This document shows positions 55,314 to 64,000 of a stretch of DNA of 64,000 nucleotides, piece by piece. The DNA lies in NCBI RefSeq assembly GCF_008727775.1, contig NZ_CP044232.1:930001-994000 (forward strand), written 5' to 3'. Source of the stretch: Microbacterium lushaniae (GTDB taxonomy: Bacteria > Actinomycetota > Actinomycetes > Actinomycetales > Microbacteriaceae). The position numbers and the translations under genes are program-made. How positions within the stretch are numbered: the first letter of the stretch is position 1; each line of letters starts with the position of its first letter. The notes under the pieces were generated by a model, which was given only the letters and a program-made list of their open reading frames with translations, did no database searches and was not told where the DNA came from.

Positions 55314-56585
55314 ATGGAAACCGGAGACCTCGTCGAGCTGGAAGTCACCGACGTCGCCCACGGCGGCGTGTTCGTCGCGCGTTTGGAGGGTCGTGTCGTC
55401 TTCGTCGCCGACGCGATCCCGGGCGAGCGGGTGCGTGCACGCCTGAGCGACACCCGCAAGAAGTCGTTCTGGCGCGCCGAGACGGTCGAAGTGCTGACCG
55501 CTTCGCCCCATCGCAGGACGCACGTGTGGGCGGCCGCCGACGTGACCACGGCCCCCGAGCAGCGCCCGGGCGGGGCGGACTTCGGCCACATCGACCTGCC
55601 GTACCAGCGCGAGCTGAAACTGCACGTGTTCCGTGACGCGCTCGAGCGCATCGGCAAGGTCGACGTACCGGTCACGATGCAGGAGGCCGTGCCGATCGTC
55701 GACGCATCCGGTGCCGTGGTGGCGAAGGAGAGCCCGGATGCCACGCAGTGGCGCACGCGCGTGAGCCTGCACGTCGACGAGGACGGACGCATCGGCCCGT
55801 TCGCTGCGCGCAGTCACCGCGTCATCGAGGTGGACGACCTGCCGCTGGCCACCCCCGCCCTCGCGCGGGCCGCCGCGGGCCTGCGCGGCCAGCTGCCCGG
55901 ATGCGTCGACCTCGTCCAGCCCGCAGACGGGCGCGTGCGGATCATCCCGCGCCCCGATTCGGCAGCACCACCGGCGCCCGAGGTCATCGTCGAGCACGCG
56001 GGCGGGCGCGACTTCCGCGTGGACGCGGGCGGCTTCTGGCAGGTGCACCGGCTCGCCGCGCACAGCCTGACCACCATCGTCGCCGAGGAGCTGGGCGCCG
56101 CGGCTCCCGTCGACCCCGACGCGGCGCACCTGGACCTGTACGGCGGAGTCGGCCTGTTCGCCGCGACGCTCGGCGGCCTGGGCGGGCCTGCCACGCGGGT
56201 GACGTCGGTCGAATCCGATCCGCGCGCCACCGAGCACGCCGGCGAGAACCTCGCGGAGTGGGTGGGGGCGCGCGCGGTGACCGCCCGTGTGGACCGCTTC
56301 GTGCGGCAGCTGGCGGCGGAATCCTCGCCCGCGGAGCGCGAGCGGCTCTCGCGCGGCGTCGTCCTGCTGGATCCGCCGCGCGCGGGAGCCGGGCGCGAGG
56401 TGGTCGAGGGCATCCTCGCCCTCGCACCGGCGGCGGTCGTGTACGTCGCGTGCGATCCGGTCGCCCTGGCGCGCGATCTGGGGACCTTCCGCGACGGCGG
56501 ATACCACTGCCGCCGCCCCGTGCGCGCCGTCGATCTCTTCCCGCATTCGCATCACGTCGAGGCGGTCGCGGTGCTGACCCCGTGA
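55314..56585 (+). CDS. Class I SAM-dependent RNA methyltransferase (TrmA/RumA-like)
   Basis: 423-aa RNA (uracil-5-)methyltransferase relative. An N-terminal TRAM domain (GDLVELEVTDVAHGGVFVAR) is followed by the methyltransferase core with DLYGGVGLFAATL, LLDPPRAGAG and VYVACDPVALARDL, where Cys is the catalytic nucleophile. The four cysteines that bind the iron-sulfur cluster in RlmD are absent. The target could be tRNA or 23S rRNA. It diverges from maf with a 36-bp gap. Confidence 0.92.
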   Translation: METGDLVELEVTDVAHGGVFVARLEGRVVFVADAIPGERVRARLSDTRKKSFWRAETVEVLTASPHRRTHVWAAADVTTAPEQRPGGADFGHIDLPYQRELKLHVFRDALERIGKVDVPVTMQEAVPIVDASGAVVAKESPDATQWRTRVSLHVDEDGRIGPFAARSHRVIEVDDLPLATPALARAAAGLRGQLPGCVDLVQPADGRVRIIPRPDSAAPPAPEVIVEHAGGRDFRVDAGGFWQVHRLAAHSLTTIVAEELGAAAPVDPDAAHLDLYGGVGLFAATLGGLGGPATRVTSVESDPRATEHAGENLAEWVGARAVTARVDRFVRQLAAESSPAERERLSRGVVLLDPPRAGAGREVVEGILALAPAAVVYVACDPVALARDLGTFRDGGYHCRRPVRAVDLFPHSHHVEAVAVLTP

Positions 56586-56591
56586 CACCGA

Positions 56592-56597
56592 TACCAT
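56592..56597 (+). promoter_or_regulatory. -10 box of the response regulator gene
   Basis: TACCAT ends seven bases before the ATG at 56605, which supports that start over the ATG at 56596. Confidence 0.5.
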
Positions 56598-56604
56598 GAC
56601 GACT

Positions 56605-57273
56605 ATGACGCGAGTCGCCCTGATCGATGATCACGAGTCGGTGCGGCTCGGGCTCGAAGCCGCAATCGCCCGCGAGGAGAGCATGGTGGTCGCCTTCTCC
56701 GGCAGCACCGTGACCGAATACCTCGCGTGGCGCGGCGAGTCCACCCGCACCCAGGCGCCGGCCGACGTCGTCGTGCTGGACCTCACGCTCGGCGACGGCA
56801 CGACGGTGTCCGAGAACGTCAATCGCCTCTTCGCCGACGGCTCCAGCGTCATCATCCACAGTGTCGCCGACCGGCCCGCAGCCGTGCGGGAGGCGCTGTC
56901 GGCGGGGGCTGCGGGCATCGTGAGCAAGGCCTCCCCGATCAACGAGGTGCTCGGCGCCATCCGCACCGTCGCGCAGGGCGAGCTGCTCAACAACGTCGAG
57001 TGGGCCAGCGCCGTGGAGGCGGACCGGGAGTTCGCCGACGCACAGCTGTCGGCCCGCGAACGCGAGGTGCTGCGGCTGTACGCCGCCGGGCTGCCGCTGA
57101 AGGCGGTGGCCGACCGGCTCGGCGTGGCGTACTCCACCGCCAAGGAGAACATCACCCGCGTGCGCGTGAAGTACGTCGAGGTGGGCCGGCCGGCGCCCAC
57201 GAAGATCGACCTGCTGCGCCGTGCGATGGAGGACGGCATCCTGCAGCGCCCCGAGGGCGAACGCGATGGTTGA
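56605..57273 (+). CDS. LuxR-family response regulator
   Basis: 222-aa two-component regulator. The receiver domain has the acidic pair IDDH, the phosphorylated Asp in VVVLDLTL near residue 57 and the Lys in SKAS. The C-terminal HTH has LSAREREVLRLYAAGLPLKA. I start it at 56605 because of the -10 box seven bases before; the ATG at 56596 adds three residues. Its stop overlaps the kinase start by eight bases. The target genes are unknown. Confidence 0.93.
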   Translation: MTRVALIDDHESVRLGLEAAIAREESMVVAFSGSTVTEYLAWRGESTRTQAPADVVVLDLTLGDGTTVSENVNRLFADGSSVIIHSVADRPAAVREALSAGAAGIVSKASPINEVLGAIRTVAQGELLNNVEWASAVEADREFADAQLSAREREVLRLYAAGLPLKAVADRLGVAYSTAKENITRVRVKYVEVGRPAPTKIDLLRRAMEDGILQRPEGERDG

Positions 57274-58522
57274 GGCCGGCAGGTCGGTACTCGAAGCTGC
57301 CTGGGGGCGTCTGCCGACTTCGCGGGAGGCCACCGAGAACCTCGGTTCGTTCACACGTGCGCGGATCGAGCGCGTCATCACGCTGCTGGTGGGCCCAGGC
57401 TCCCTGATCCTGGGGGCGCAGGCCGTGTTCGCCTCCTTCGGCCCCGGCGACGAGCGCCCCGGATGGCACCTGCCGATGGTGCTGGCGGTGTTCGTGCCGC
57501 TGACCGCCATGGTGATCGCTTGTGTGGCCGGCCGGTTCCCGCGCGTGTTCAGCGGGCTGTTCGCGGTCGTCTACGTCGTCGCGCTGGCGGTGTGGCCGTT
57601 CGCGACCGCCGGCGGTGCGCGGCCGGTGCCCACGGAGGAGCCGTGGATCTTCTACCTCGTCAACGTGGCCACCGTCGCCACCGTGGTCGCCTTCCCGCTG
57701 GCGCTGCAGATCGTGTGGACGGTGGTCACGCCGCTGCTGTTCGGCTTCGTGCGCCTGGTCCAGGCGGGTTTCGACGAGCGGTTCTTCCTGCCGGTGGGCC
57801 TGGACGTCTCGTTCGCCCTGATCCTCGGCAGCGTCGTGGTGGTTCTGGGATGGACCTACCGCTCGGTCGCGGCCAACGTCGATGAGACGCGGGCGCGCGC
57901 AGTGGCCAGCTACGCCGCGGCCGCCGCAGCGGCGGCGACCGAGGGAGAGCGGGTGGCGGTGGCCGCCCTCATGCACGACAGCGTCCTGGGGGCGCTCCTG
58001 GCCGCCGAGCGGGCCACGACGCCCCGCGAGCGGACCCTGGCCGTCAGCATGGCGCGCGAGGCGCTCACCCGCCTCGCCAACGCCGAGAAGGACCCGTGGG
58101 AGGGCAGCGACGAACCGGTGGACGCCGACCGGCTGGCCGACGATCTGGAAAGCGGTGCGCGGGAGATGGGCGTGCAGCTGCAGGTGGCCCGCTCGGTCGA
58201 TCCCGAGACGCCCCGCGTGCCCGGGCGGGTGGCGCGCGCACTTGTCCTGGCTGCGCTGCAGGCGGTCGCCAACGCCGTCCAGCACGCCAATGCGCAGGGT
58301 CTGGCCGTGCAGCTGCACGGTCGCGCCGAGCCGGGTGGCGTGGTGGTGCGGGTGCGCGATGCCGGCGACGGATTCGAGGTGGACCAGATCCCGGAGGATC
58401 GCCTCGGCATCCGCGGCTCGATCCTCGCGCGCGTGACCGCCGTGGGCGGGCGCACCGAGATCGAGTCGGGCTCGAACGGGACGACCGTCACCCTGGAGTG
58501 GGACAGCGGGGACCGCTGGTGA
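57266..58522 (+). CDS. Sensor histidine kinase (HisKA_3-like)
   Basis: 418-aa membrane kinase. About five transmembrane segments occupy residues 35-210. The dimerisation helix has the phosphorylated His in ALMHDSVLGALLA near 236, and the ATPase domain has the N-box ALQAVANAVQHA and the Gly-rich RDAGDGFEVDQ. There is no separate extracytoplasmic sensor domain, so the signal may be sensed in or near the membrane. It is the partner of the preceding regulator. Confidence 0.92.
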   Translation: MVEAGRSVLEAAWGRLPTSREATENLGSFTRARIERVITLLVGPGSLILGAQAVFASFGPGDERPGWHLPMVLAVFVPLTAMVIACVAGRFPRVFSGLFAVVYVVALAVWPFATAGGARPVPTEEPWIFYLVNVATVATVVAFPLALQIVWTVVTPLLFGFVRLVQAGFDERFFLPVGLDVSFALILGSVVVVLGWTYRSVAANVDETRARAVASYAAAAAAAATEGERVAVAALMHDSVLGALLAAERATTPRERTLAVSMAREALTRLANAEKDPWEGSDEPVDADRLADDLESGAREMGVQLQVARSVDPETPRVPGRVARALVLAALQAVANAVQHANAQGLAVQLHGRAEPGGVVVRVRDAGDGFEVDQIPEDRLGIRGSILARVTAVGGRTEIESGSNGTTVTLEWDSGDRW

Positions 58523-59553
58523 GCGTTCGCGCGATCGTCTCCGTCCTGGCCGTGGCCTTCACGGCCTACCTCGCCGCGCGCGGGTTCTGGTGGGGCACCG
58601 GCGACGTCGACCATCCGGTGGTCATCTACCTCGCCCTGCCGCTGTACCTCGTCGTGACGTGGCTGACGGTGTTCTGGGGCGTGGGTAAGACCGCGGCGGC
58701 GCCCGCCACCGCCTCGAACCGCAAGGGCGGGCTCCCGATGTGGGTGTGCGCCCTCGCGCTGGCCGTCGCGGTGCTCGTCCCCAACGCGATCCTGTTCGCC
58801 GTGGCGCCCGGCTCGCGCACGCAGCCGTTCGCGACGTGGGTGATCGGCGGCGTCGGAGCGCTCATGACCATCATCATGGTGCGCCGGGGGCCGTGGTTCG
58901 CCTGGGCCGGACTGATCCTCGCAGGGGTGTCCATCTCCCTGTGGATCGGCCTCCTGCCCGCCCTCGCGCTCGGGCTCGTCGGCTCCATCGTGTGGGTCGC
59001 CGCCGCCCAGCTGCTGATGTTCGCCCTGGACAACGCCGCGCGCGACACCGTGCGTCTGGCAGAGCTGCAGCAGGCCGCATCCGCGTGGCAGGCCTCCCAG
59101 TCGGGGCGCCAGCGCGAGCGCCGCGTGCAGGTGCAGCGCGCCCTGCAGGCGGCAGGGCCGATCCTCGGGCGCACGATCGAGACCGGCGGCAACCTGCGAC
59201 CCGCCGAGCGCCTGGAGGCCCGGCTGGCCGAGGGGCGCCTGCGCGACGAGCTGCGCGGCCCGCGCCTGCTCGACGATGTCGTGCGCGAGCAGCTGGAGGC
59301 CGCGCGCCGCCGCGGCATCGCCGTCACGATGCTCGACGAGGGCGGCCTCGAAGACCTCGCCGAACCGGAGCTCGCGGCGATCAGGGCCGAGCTGGCCGAG
59401 ATCCTGCGCTCGGCGTCGTCCACGCGCCTGATCATCCGCACGTCGCCCCACGAGGAGGTCGCCGTGACCATCGTGGGGCGCTCCGGCGAGGGCGACCGGC
59501 TGTCGGACGAGGACAGCGTCGAGCTCTGGCGCGAGATCTCCCGCACGCACTGA
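58519..59553 (+). CDS. Membrane protein linked to the two-component system
   Basis: 344-aa protein with about five to six helices in the first 175 residues and a long charged helical tail (QQAASAWQASQ, RRVQVQRALQ) that may be a coiled coil. I do not recognise a family. The GTG overlaps the kinase stop (GTGA), so it is translated with the kinase and may modulate it; this is inference. Confidence 0.82.
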   Translation: MSVRAIVSVLAVAFTAYLAARGFWWGTGDVDHPVVIYLALPLYLVVTWLTVFWGVGKTAAAPATASNRKGGLPMWVCALALAVAVLVPNAILFAVAPGSRTQPFATWVIGGVGALMTIIMVRRGPWFAWAGLILAGVSISLWIGLLPALALGLVGSIVWVAAAQLLMFALDNAARDTVRLAELQQAASAWQASQSGRQRERRVQVQRALQAAGPILGRTIETGGNLRPAERLEARLAEGRLRDELRGPRLLDDVVREQLEAARRRGIAVTMLDEGGLEDLAEPELAAIRAELAEILRSASSTRLIIRTSPHEEVAVTIVGRSGEGDRLSDEDSVELWREISRTH

Positions 59554-59578
59554 CCCCACCGCGCGGCGCGGCCCCACT

Positions 59579-59654
59579 GCGCCGAACGTGCATCGTCTCG
59601 GCGAGAGTGCACCGAATCCGGTGCCGGTTCGGCGAGGTGATGCACTCTCGGCGG
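59579..59654. repeat. Imperfect 76-bp dyad
   Basis: Two 36-base arms (59579-59614 and 59619-59654) pair around AATC with about 27 matches. Both arms contain GTGCA flanked by CCGA-rich sequence. It may be a 3' hairpin for the convergent transcripts. Confidence 0.6.
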
Positions 59655-59676
59655 CCCGTGGCGGCGCTGGCCCACC

Positions 59677-59720
59677 CGACTCACCGATCCGGCCGGGGGA
59701 GGTTCCGGATCGGTGAGTCG
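59677..59720. terminator. Perfect 16-bp stem-loop
   Basis: CGACTCACCGATCCGG (59677-59692) pairs fully with 59705-59720 around a 12-base loop. It lies between the convergent 58519 gene and accE. It could end transcripts from either side; no clear U-run is seen. Confidence 0.7.
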
Positions 59721-59726
59721 AGGGGA

Positions 59727-59759
59727 GGCGAGGGGCGGCGAAGCCGCCCGCCCCTCGCC
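59727..59759. terminator. GC-rich hairpin
   Basis: GGCGAGGGG (59727-59735) pairs with CCCCTCGCC (59751-59759), and inner CGGC pairs with GCCG; four bases bulge. It lies directly beside the preceding hairpin. Confidence 0.6.
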
Positions 59760-59886
59760 CTGGCGAGCGGTTACCCGAAAACCGCCCGCAGGATCGGAAC
59801 CGGCTGAAGAGCGGTTCCGACCGAACGCGTGATGCGTTCCAGCTCATTCAGTATGCGGCGGGGGCAAGCCCCTCGTCTGTAGGCAT

Positions 59887-59941
59887 TTCGGGGGACAGCG
59901 GGTAGGACCTTCGGGGGACACGCCGGGACCTTCGGGGGACA
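59887..59941. repeat. Three direct repeats TTCGGGGGACA
   Basis: The 11-mer occurs at 59887-59897, 59910-59920 and 59931-59941; the last two share 16 bases (GGACCTTCGGGGGACA) at a 21-bp period. The arrangement resembles multi-site ends of some insertion sequences, but no transposase fragment is recognisable in 59554-59943. Confidence 0.6.
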
Positions 59942-59943
59942 GC

Positions 59944-60171
59944 TCAGCCCGAGAATCCGCCCCATCCCGCCTCGCGGGACAGGGGAACCCGCCCTGCCCT
60001 GGCCGACAGCCGCCACCGGGAGCGTCCGCGGGGCTCGGGGGCGGTGGCCTGCGCCGACTCCTCCGCGTACGCCTCGCTCACAACCGCGAGCAGGGCGGCG
60101 AGCTCGTCCGCGGTGGGGTTGCCCCGGCGCACGTCCAGCGACACGGGGGCCTCGGCGGGGTCGGGGGTCAC
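59944..60171 (-). CDS. accE: Acyl-CoA carboxylase epsilon subunit
   Basis: 75-aa subunit found only in actinobacterial acyl-CoA carboxylases, which helps join alpha and beta subunits. The conserved core is [20 protein letters not shown]. The GTG overlaps the beta-subunit stop (GTGA). The C-terminal half is Arg-rich and variable, as usual. Confidence 0.9.
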   Translation of the reverse strand: MTPDPAEAPVSLDVRRGNPTADELAALLAVVSEAYAEESAQATAPEPRGRSRWRLSARAGRVPLSREAGWGGFSG

Positions 60172-61757
60172 AGCGGGATGTTCCCGTGCTTCTTGGCGGG
60201 CAGGCTCGCCCGCTTGCCCCGCAGCGCCCGCAGCGCCTTCGCGATCGCGACGCGGGTCTGGGCCGGCTCGATGATCCCGTCCAGCTCGCCGCGCTCGGCG
60301 GCGAGGAAGGGGGAGGCGACGCTGTAGGTGTACTCGTTGGCCAGGCGCGTTCGCACGGCCGCGACATCCTCGCCCGCCGCCTCGGCGCGCTTGATCTCGC
60401 CGCGGTAGAGGATGTTGACCGCCCCCTGACCGCCCATGACCGCGATCTCGGCGGTCGGCCACGCGAGGTTGATGTCGGCGCCCAGCTGCTTGGAGCCCAT
60501 CACGATGTATGCGCCGCCGTAGGCCTTGCGGAGGATCACCGTGACCAGGGGCACCGTGGCCTCGGCGTAGGCGTAGAGGAGCTTCGCCCCACGGCGGATG
60601 ACGCCCGTCCACTCCTGGTCGGTGCCGGGGAGATAACCCGGCACGTCGACGAGGGTGACGATGGGGACGGAGAAGGCGTCGCAGAAGCGCACGAACCGGC
60701 TGGCCTTCTCGCCCGCGTCGATGTTGAGGGTTCCGGCCATCTGCGACGGCTGGTTGGCGATGACCCCGACCGTGCGCCCCTCGATGCGCCCGAACCCGAT
60801 CACGATGTTCGGGGCGAACAGCGGCTGGACCTCGAGGAAGTCGCCGTCGTCCACGACGTGGGAGATCACCGAGTGGATGTCGTAGGGCTGGTTGGGGGAG
60901 TCGGGGATGACGGTGTTGAGGAAGCGGTCCGCATCCGTCGTCTCGAACTCGAACGCCGTCTCGTACACGGGGATCTCGTCGAGGTTGTTGTCGGGCAGGA
61001 AGCCCAGGAGCGTGCGGGCGTAATCGAGCGCGTCGTCCTCGTCCTCGGCGAGGTAGTGCGCGACGCCCGAGCGGGTGTTGTGCGTGTAGGCGCCGCCGAG
61101 CTCTTCCATGCCGACGTCTTCGCCCGTGACGGTCTTGATGACGTCCGGGCCGGTGACGAACATCTGGCTGGTCTTGTCGACCATGATGACGAAGTCGGTG
61201 AGGGCGGGGGAGTAGACCGCACCGCCGGCGGCGGGCCCCATGATGATCGAGATCTGCGGGATGACCCCGGACGCTGCGGTGTTCAGACGGAAGATCTCGC
61301 CGTACTTGCCGAGCGCGACGACGCCCTCCTGGATGCGGGCGCCGCCGGAATCGAGGATGCCGATGATCGGGATGCCGCCGCGCAGGGCGAACTGCATGAC
61401 TTTGATGATCTTGTCGCCGGCGACTTCGCCGAGCGAACCGCCGAAGGTGGAGAAGTCCTGCGCGTACACCGCGACGGTGCGGCCGTGGATCGTGCCGGTG
61501 CCGGTGACGACCGAGTCGCCGTACGGGCGCGCGCGGTCCATCCCGAAGGCCGTCGTGCGGTGGCGGACGTACTCGTCCAGTTCGACGAAGGTTCCCGGGT
61601 CCACGAGCAGTTCGATGCGCTCGCGCGCGGTGAGCTTGCCCTTCGCGTGCTGCTTGACGCGCGCGGCCTCTTCCGGATCGACCACCGCGGCCTGATACCT
61701 GCTGCGCAGGTCGGCGATCTTGCCGGCGGTGGTGGAGAGATCGGGCTGCTCGGTCAC
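60168..61757 (-). CDS. accD5: Acyl-CoA (propionyl/acetyl-CoA) carboxylase beta subunit
   Basis: 529-aa carboxyltransferase that moves CO2 from biotin to acyl-CoA. Motifs are [18 protein letters not shown], the oxyanion regions [10 protein letters not shown] and [15 protein letters not shown], and [16 protein letters not shown]. Together with accA3 and accE it forms the carboxylase. The GTG at 61757 follows TAGGGT by seven bases; the frame continuing to 61964 has no support. Confidence 0.95.
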   Translation of the reverse strand: MTEQPDLSTTAGKIADLRSRYQAAVVDPEEAARVKQHAKGKLTARERIELLVDPGTFVELDEYVRHRTTAFGMDRARPYGDSVVTGTGTIHGRTVAVYAQDFSTFGGSLGEVAGDKIIKVMQFALRGGIPIIGILDSGGARIQEGVVALGKYGEIFRLNTAASGVIPQISIIMGPAAGGAVYSPALTDFVIMVDKTSQMFVTGPDVIKTVTGEDVGMEELGGAYTHNTRSGVAHYLAEDEDDALDYARTLLGFLPDNNLDEIPVYETAFEFETTDADRFLNTVIPDSPNQPYDIHSVISHVVDDGDFLEVQPLFAPNIVIGFGRIEGRTVGVIANQPSQMAGTLNIDAGEKASRFVRFCDAFSVPIVTLVDVPGYLPGTDQEWTGVIRRGAKLLYAYAEATVPLVTVILRKAYGGAYIVMGSKQLGADINLAWPTAEIAVMGGQGAVNILYRGEIKRAEAAGEDVAAVRTRLANEYTYSVASPFLAAERGELDGIIEPAQTRVAIAKALRALRGKRASLPAKKHGNIPL

Positions 61758-61764
61758 GCGTTCC

Positions 61765-61770
61765 ACCCTA
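61765..61770 (-). promoter_or_regulatory. -10 box of leaderless accD5
   Basis: TAGGGT ends seven bases before the GTG at 61757. Confidence 0.55.
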
Positions 61771-61924
61771 TCGGCGGGGTGCTCGGCGGCGTTGGAGGGT
61801 GCGCACAAGTCATCACCGCATCCGCTGTACGCTCCTGTCGAACCGATGGGGTTTCCCACTCGTCTTGGACGTTGCGTGTGGCGCTCCCGTCTGTCGGCTG
61901 TGTTCGCAGTATCGTCCTGCCACG

Positions 61925-64000
61925 GTGACTCACAGATCCCCCCTCCGCAGGTCCCACGTCGCACGAGCGTCCGCGCTCCTGCTGGCGGTCGCGTGCGCGC
62001 TCACGTCGTCCTTGACGACGTCGTCCGGCGCGGTGGCCGCCCCGACGCCGGAGACCACCGTGTCTCCGCCCGCGCCGTCCCCTTCGCCGACCGAGGAGCA
62101 GCCCGCCCCGGCGCCGTCGCCCGCGTCGCCCGCCCCCGAGGATGTCGGAGACCGGATTGAGCCTGCGACGCCTTCGCCGACTCCGACGCAGAATCCGCTG
62201 GCACCCGACCGAGTCACACCGCCGACCGACGAGGTGCCCGACGACCGCCCCGCCCCGGTGGATCCGGAGCCGCGGAGTGCCCCCCGTGCGGTCGTCCCTC
62301 CAGACGCCGTCGCGGTCCCCAACGCATCGCGCGTATCGGGCCAGGACCGATACGGCACGAGCGTGGCGGCCGCTCAGAACGCCTTCCCGAGCGGAGCCGC
62401 CACCGTTCTCGTCACCGCGGGCAACGCCCCGGCGGATGCCATCGTGGCGGCGGGCCTCGCGGCGCGGCTGCAGGCACCGCTTCTCTATGTGCGGGCGGGC
62501 TCCGTTCCGCCGGCCGTCGCCGACGAACTCGCGCGGCTGAGTCCGGAGCGCATCGTGGTCGTGGGGGGCGCGGGGGTCGTCCAGGACGCAGTCCTCACGC
62601 AGCTGCAGCGCTGGGCGCCTGACGTGCGCAGGTACGGCGGCGGCGATCGGTATGAGAGTTCGCGCATCGCATTGGCCAGCGTCGGCGAAGCGATCGACAC
62701 GGTGTATCTGGCCGGTGGGCAAGGGACCGTCGATGCCGCCCTCGCGTCGGTGACGGCTGCGTCGAGCGGGCGCGGGGTGCTCCTGGTCAGAGGTGCGGTC
62801 GCTGTGGACGAGCCGACCCTGACGGCTCTTCGCTCGATCGGAGCCACGAAGACGGTCATCGTGGGCGGTCTCGGCACTGTGAGCGCTCGACACGAAGAGT
62901 CTCTTCGTGCGGCGGGGTTCACGGTCTCGCGGCTCGTAGCCCCGAACCGGTATGCACAGTCCATCCTGATGGCCGGGCAGCGCACCGCACCGGCCCAGCG
63001 GGCGATCGTCGTGAATTCCTTCACGGATCCGGATCTGACGGTCGCGGCCGCCCTGGCCGGGGCGACCGCGCAGCCCCTCTACTATGCGATCGAGCCCTGC
63101 ACCCCCGATGCCGTTGCCGCGGACATCAGTGCCCGCAGAGTCGGGGTCACGGCGGTGGGCGGGCCGGCGTGGCTCGGGCCCGCGGTGCTGGTGAACCGGA
63201 ACTGCTCGGCGGAGAAGGATCTCCGGCAGCGGAACCTCAATGCCGCCATCCGGGCCACGGCGGCCCAGTATCCCGGTTCTTTCTCCGTGTCGGTACGTCA
63301 GATGGACGGGCTCGGAGTCGTCACAGATGTCAATGGCGGGGTGCTCCGCGAACCGGCCAGCATGATGAAGCTGTATGCGGCATGGGCCGTGCTGCACAAG
63401 ATCGAGCGCGGGGAAGCGTCCTGGGGGACGATGCTCCCGTCCGGACTGGATCTCTCCACGTGCGTCTACGTGATGATCCACGCCTCGGACAACGGGTGCC
63501 ATTCCGACATCGTCCATTGGATCGGCATCGGAAACCTGAACGCGTTCATCCGCGCTTCGGGATGGAGTCAGACGACGTACGGGAGCGTGCCCTACGGCAC
63601 GAGTGTGCTCTACGCCGGCAACCGGACCACGACAAACGACCTCGTGCTCCTGCTCGACCGGCTCCACGGCGCGAAGAAGATCTCCCGCCCCTACGCGGAT
63701 CACCTCCTCACCCTGATGTCGGCACAGATCTGGCGCTCCCGGATCGCTTCGGGCATTCCGCCAGGCGTCCGCCAGGCCACCAAGCCCGGCGCGCTGTGGA
63801 TCGACTCCGGCCTCCTGCAGGGTGACAGCGGAGTCGTCTGGGGACCCAAATCGACCTATGTCATCTCGATCGTCGGCGATCAGGCACCGCCGCAGGCCGC
63901 GCTGCGGGCGATCTCCCGGACCGTTTACGAATTCTTCAACGGGTCCTTCGGAACGGCCGCGTGGTACCCCGTCGAGCAGATGGTGACGGTGCGTGCGACG
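61925..64000 (+). CDS. Secreted cell-wall-binding-repeat protein with beta-lactamase-like domain (partial, runs off the window)
   Basis: 692 codons are visible and the frame is still open at the window end. A signal peptide (about residues 1-40) is followed by a Pro/Ser/Thr-rich linker to about 130. Three CWB2-type repeats start at [15 protein letters not shown] (about 136), [15 protein letters not shown] (236) and [15 protein letters not shown] (337). The region after 440 has the order of serine beta-lactamase/PBP motifs: SMMK at 479-482, SDN at 521-523 and KPG at 620-622, where KTG is usual. It is probably a wall-attached serine hydrolase. The GTG start lacks a Shine-Dalgarno sequence; TATCGT lies nine bases before. 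Confidence 0.85.
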   Translation, partial: MTHRSPLRRSHVARASALLLAVACALTSSLTTSSGAVAAPTPETTVSPPAPSPSPTEEQPAPAPSPASPAPEDVGDRIEPATPSPTPTQNPLAPDRVTPPTDEVPDDRPAPVDPEPRSAPRAVVPPDAVAVPNASRVSGQDRYGTSVAAAQNAFPSGAATVLVTAGNAPADAIVAAGLAARLQAPLLYVRAGSVPPAVADELARLSPERIVVVGGAGVVQDAVLTQLQRWAPDVRRYGGGDRYESSRIALASVGEAIDTVYLAGGQGTVDAALASVTAASSGRGVLLVRGAVAVDEPTLTALRSIGATKTVIVGGLGTVSARHEESLRAAGFTVSRLVAPNRYAQSILMAGQRTAPAQRAIVVNSFTDPDLTVAAALAGATAQPLYYAIEPCTPDAVAADISARRVGVTAVGGPAWLGPAVLVNRNCSAEKDLRQRNLNAAIRATAAQYPGSFSVSVRQMDGLGVVTDVNGGVLREPASMMKLYAAWAVLHKIERGEASWGTMLPSGLDLSTCVYVMIHASDNGCHSDIVHWIGIGNLNAFIRASGWSQTTYGSVPYGTSVLYAGNRTTTNDLVLLLDRLHGAKKISRPYADHLLTLMSAQIWRSRIASGIPPGVRQATKPGALWIDSGLLQGDSGVVWGPKSTYVISIVGDQAPPQAALRAISRTVYEFFNGSFGTAAWYPVEQMVTVRAT

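Noticed and set aside
54621..56597. A 658-aa Maf fusion
   Set aside because: The N-terminal extension is antisense to the RNA methyltransferase gene and has shadow-frame composition.
59771..60367. A 198-aa gene across accD5/accE and the repeat region
   Set aside because: It overlaps two certain genes in other frames and resembles nothing known; the last 60 residues lie in repeats.

Overview
The window is a chromosomal segment of a high-GC actinobacterium, most likely Microbacterium or another Microbacteriaceae member. The signs are strong GC bias, many GTG starts, GTP-type PEP carboxykinase, a small acyl-CoA carboxylase epsilon subunit, an LpdA-type quinone reductase and many apparently leaderless promoters. 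Nearly all of it is ordinary housekeeping and metabolic coding sequence. I see no prophage, CRISPR array, rRNA or tRNA gene.

Layout. 0-7.2 kb: aromatic FAD monooxygenase, winged-helix protein, small lipoprotein, then an XRE/ScfR-type regulator divergent from pckG. 7.2-12.0 kb: two ABC modules, an exporter with a 71-aa HTH regulator and a three-gene ABC-2 system. They diverge from a control region holding two matched 14-bp palindromes. 12.9-18.6 kb: MFS transporter, small membrane protein, and ribDE(BA)H under an FMN riboswitch. 18.6-24.4 kb: Fpg/Nei glycosylase, acetyltransferase, trpS, xth-type nuclease, BrkB protein. 24.5-29.4 kb: sdhCDAB and a divergent mannose-1-phosphate guanylyltransferase gene. 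29.5-37.6 kb: nucleoside uptake and salvage (BMP lipoprotein, ABC ATPase, two permeases, cdd, deoA, add). 38-48 kb: a DUF559-type nuclease-like protein, then a mannitol PTS operon that carries its own HPr and Enzyme I, with a divergent mtlR. 48-64 kb: acetyltransferase, phospho-sugar mutase, purine nucleoside phosphorylase, LpdA-like reductase, acyl-CoA carboxylase alpha, Maf, RNA methyltransferase, two-component system, acyl-CoA carboxylase epsilon and beta, and a surface protein cut by the window end.

The metabolic genes fit together. Imported nucleosides feed cdd, deoA, add and, further away, purine nucleoside phosphorylase and a phospho-sugar mutase. Mannitol enters through MtlA/MtlF and becomes fructose-6-phosphate through MtlD. 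Propionyl/acetyl-CoA carboxylase, succinate dehydrogenase and PEP carboxykinase link organic-acid use to gluconeogenesis. Much of 24-62 kb keeps the gene neighbourhood known from mycobacteria (accD5-accE5-maf-accA3-lpdA-deoD-pmmB-add-deoA-cdd-sdhCDAB), with the PTS operon and the two-component system interposed.

The most unusual content is a family of intergenic elements, every full copy exactly 82 bp. Each starts with CCGAACTCCTC and ends with GAGGAGTTCGG around a diverged core. There are eleven full copies and one half copy in four arrays (12.1-12.7, 21.5-22.1, 37.8-38.0 and 39.0-39.4 kb). One copy supplies the last 23 codons and the stop of the DUF559-type gene. I do not recognise this family.
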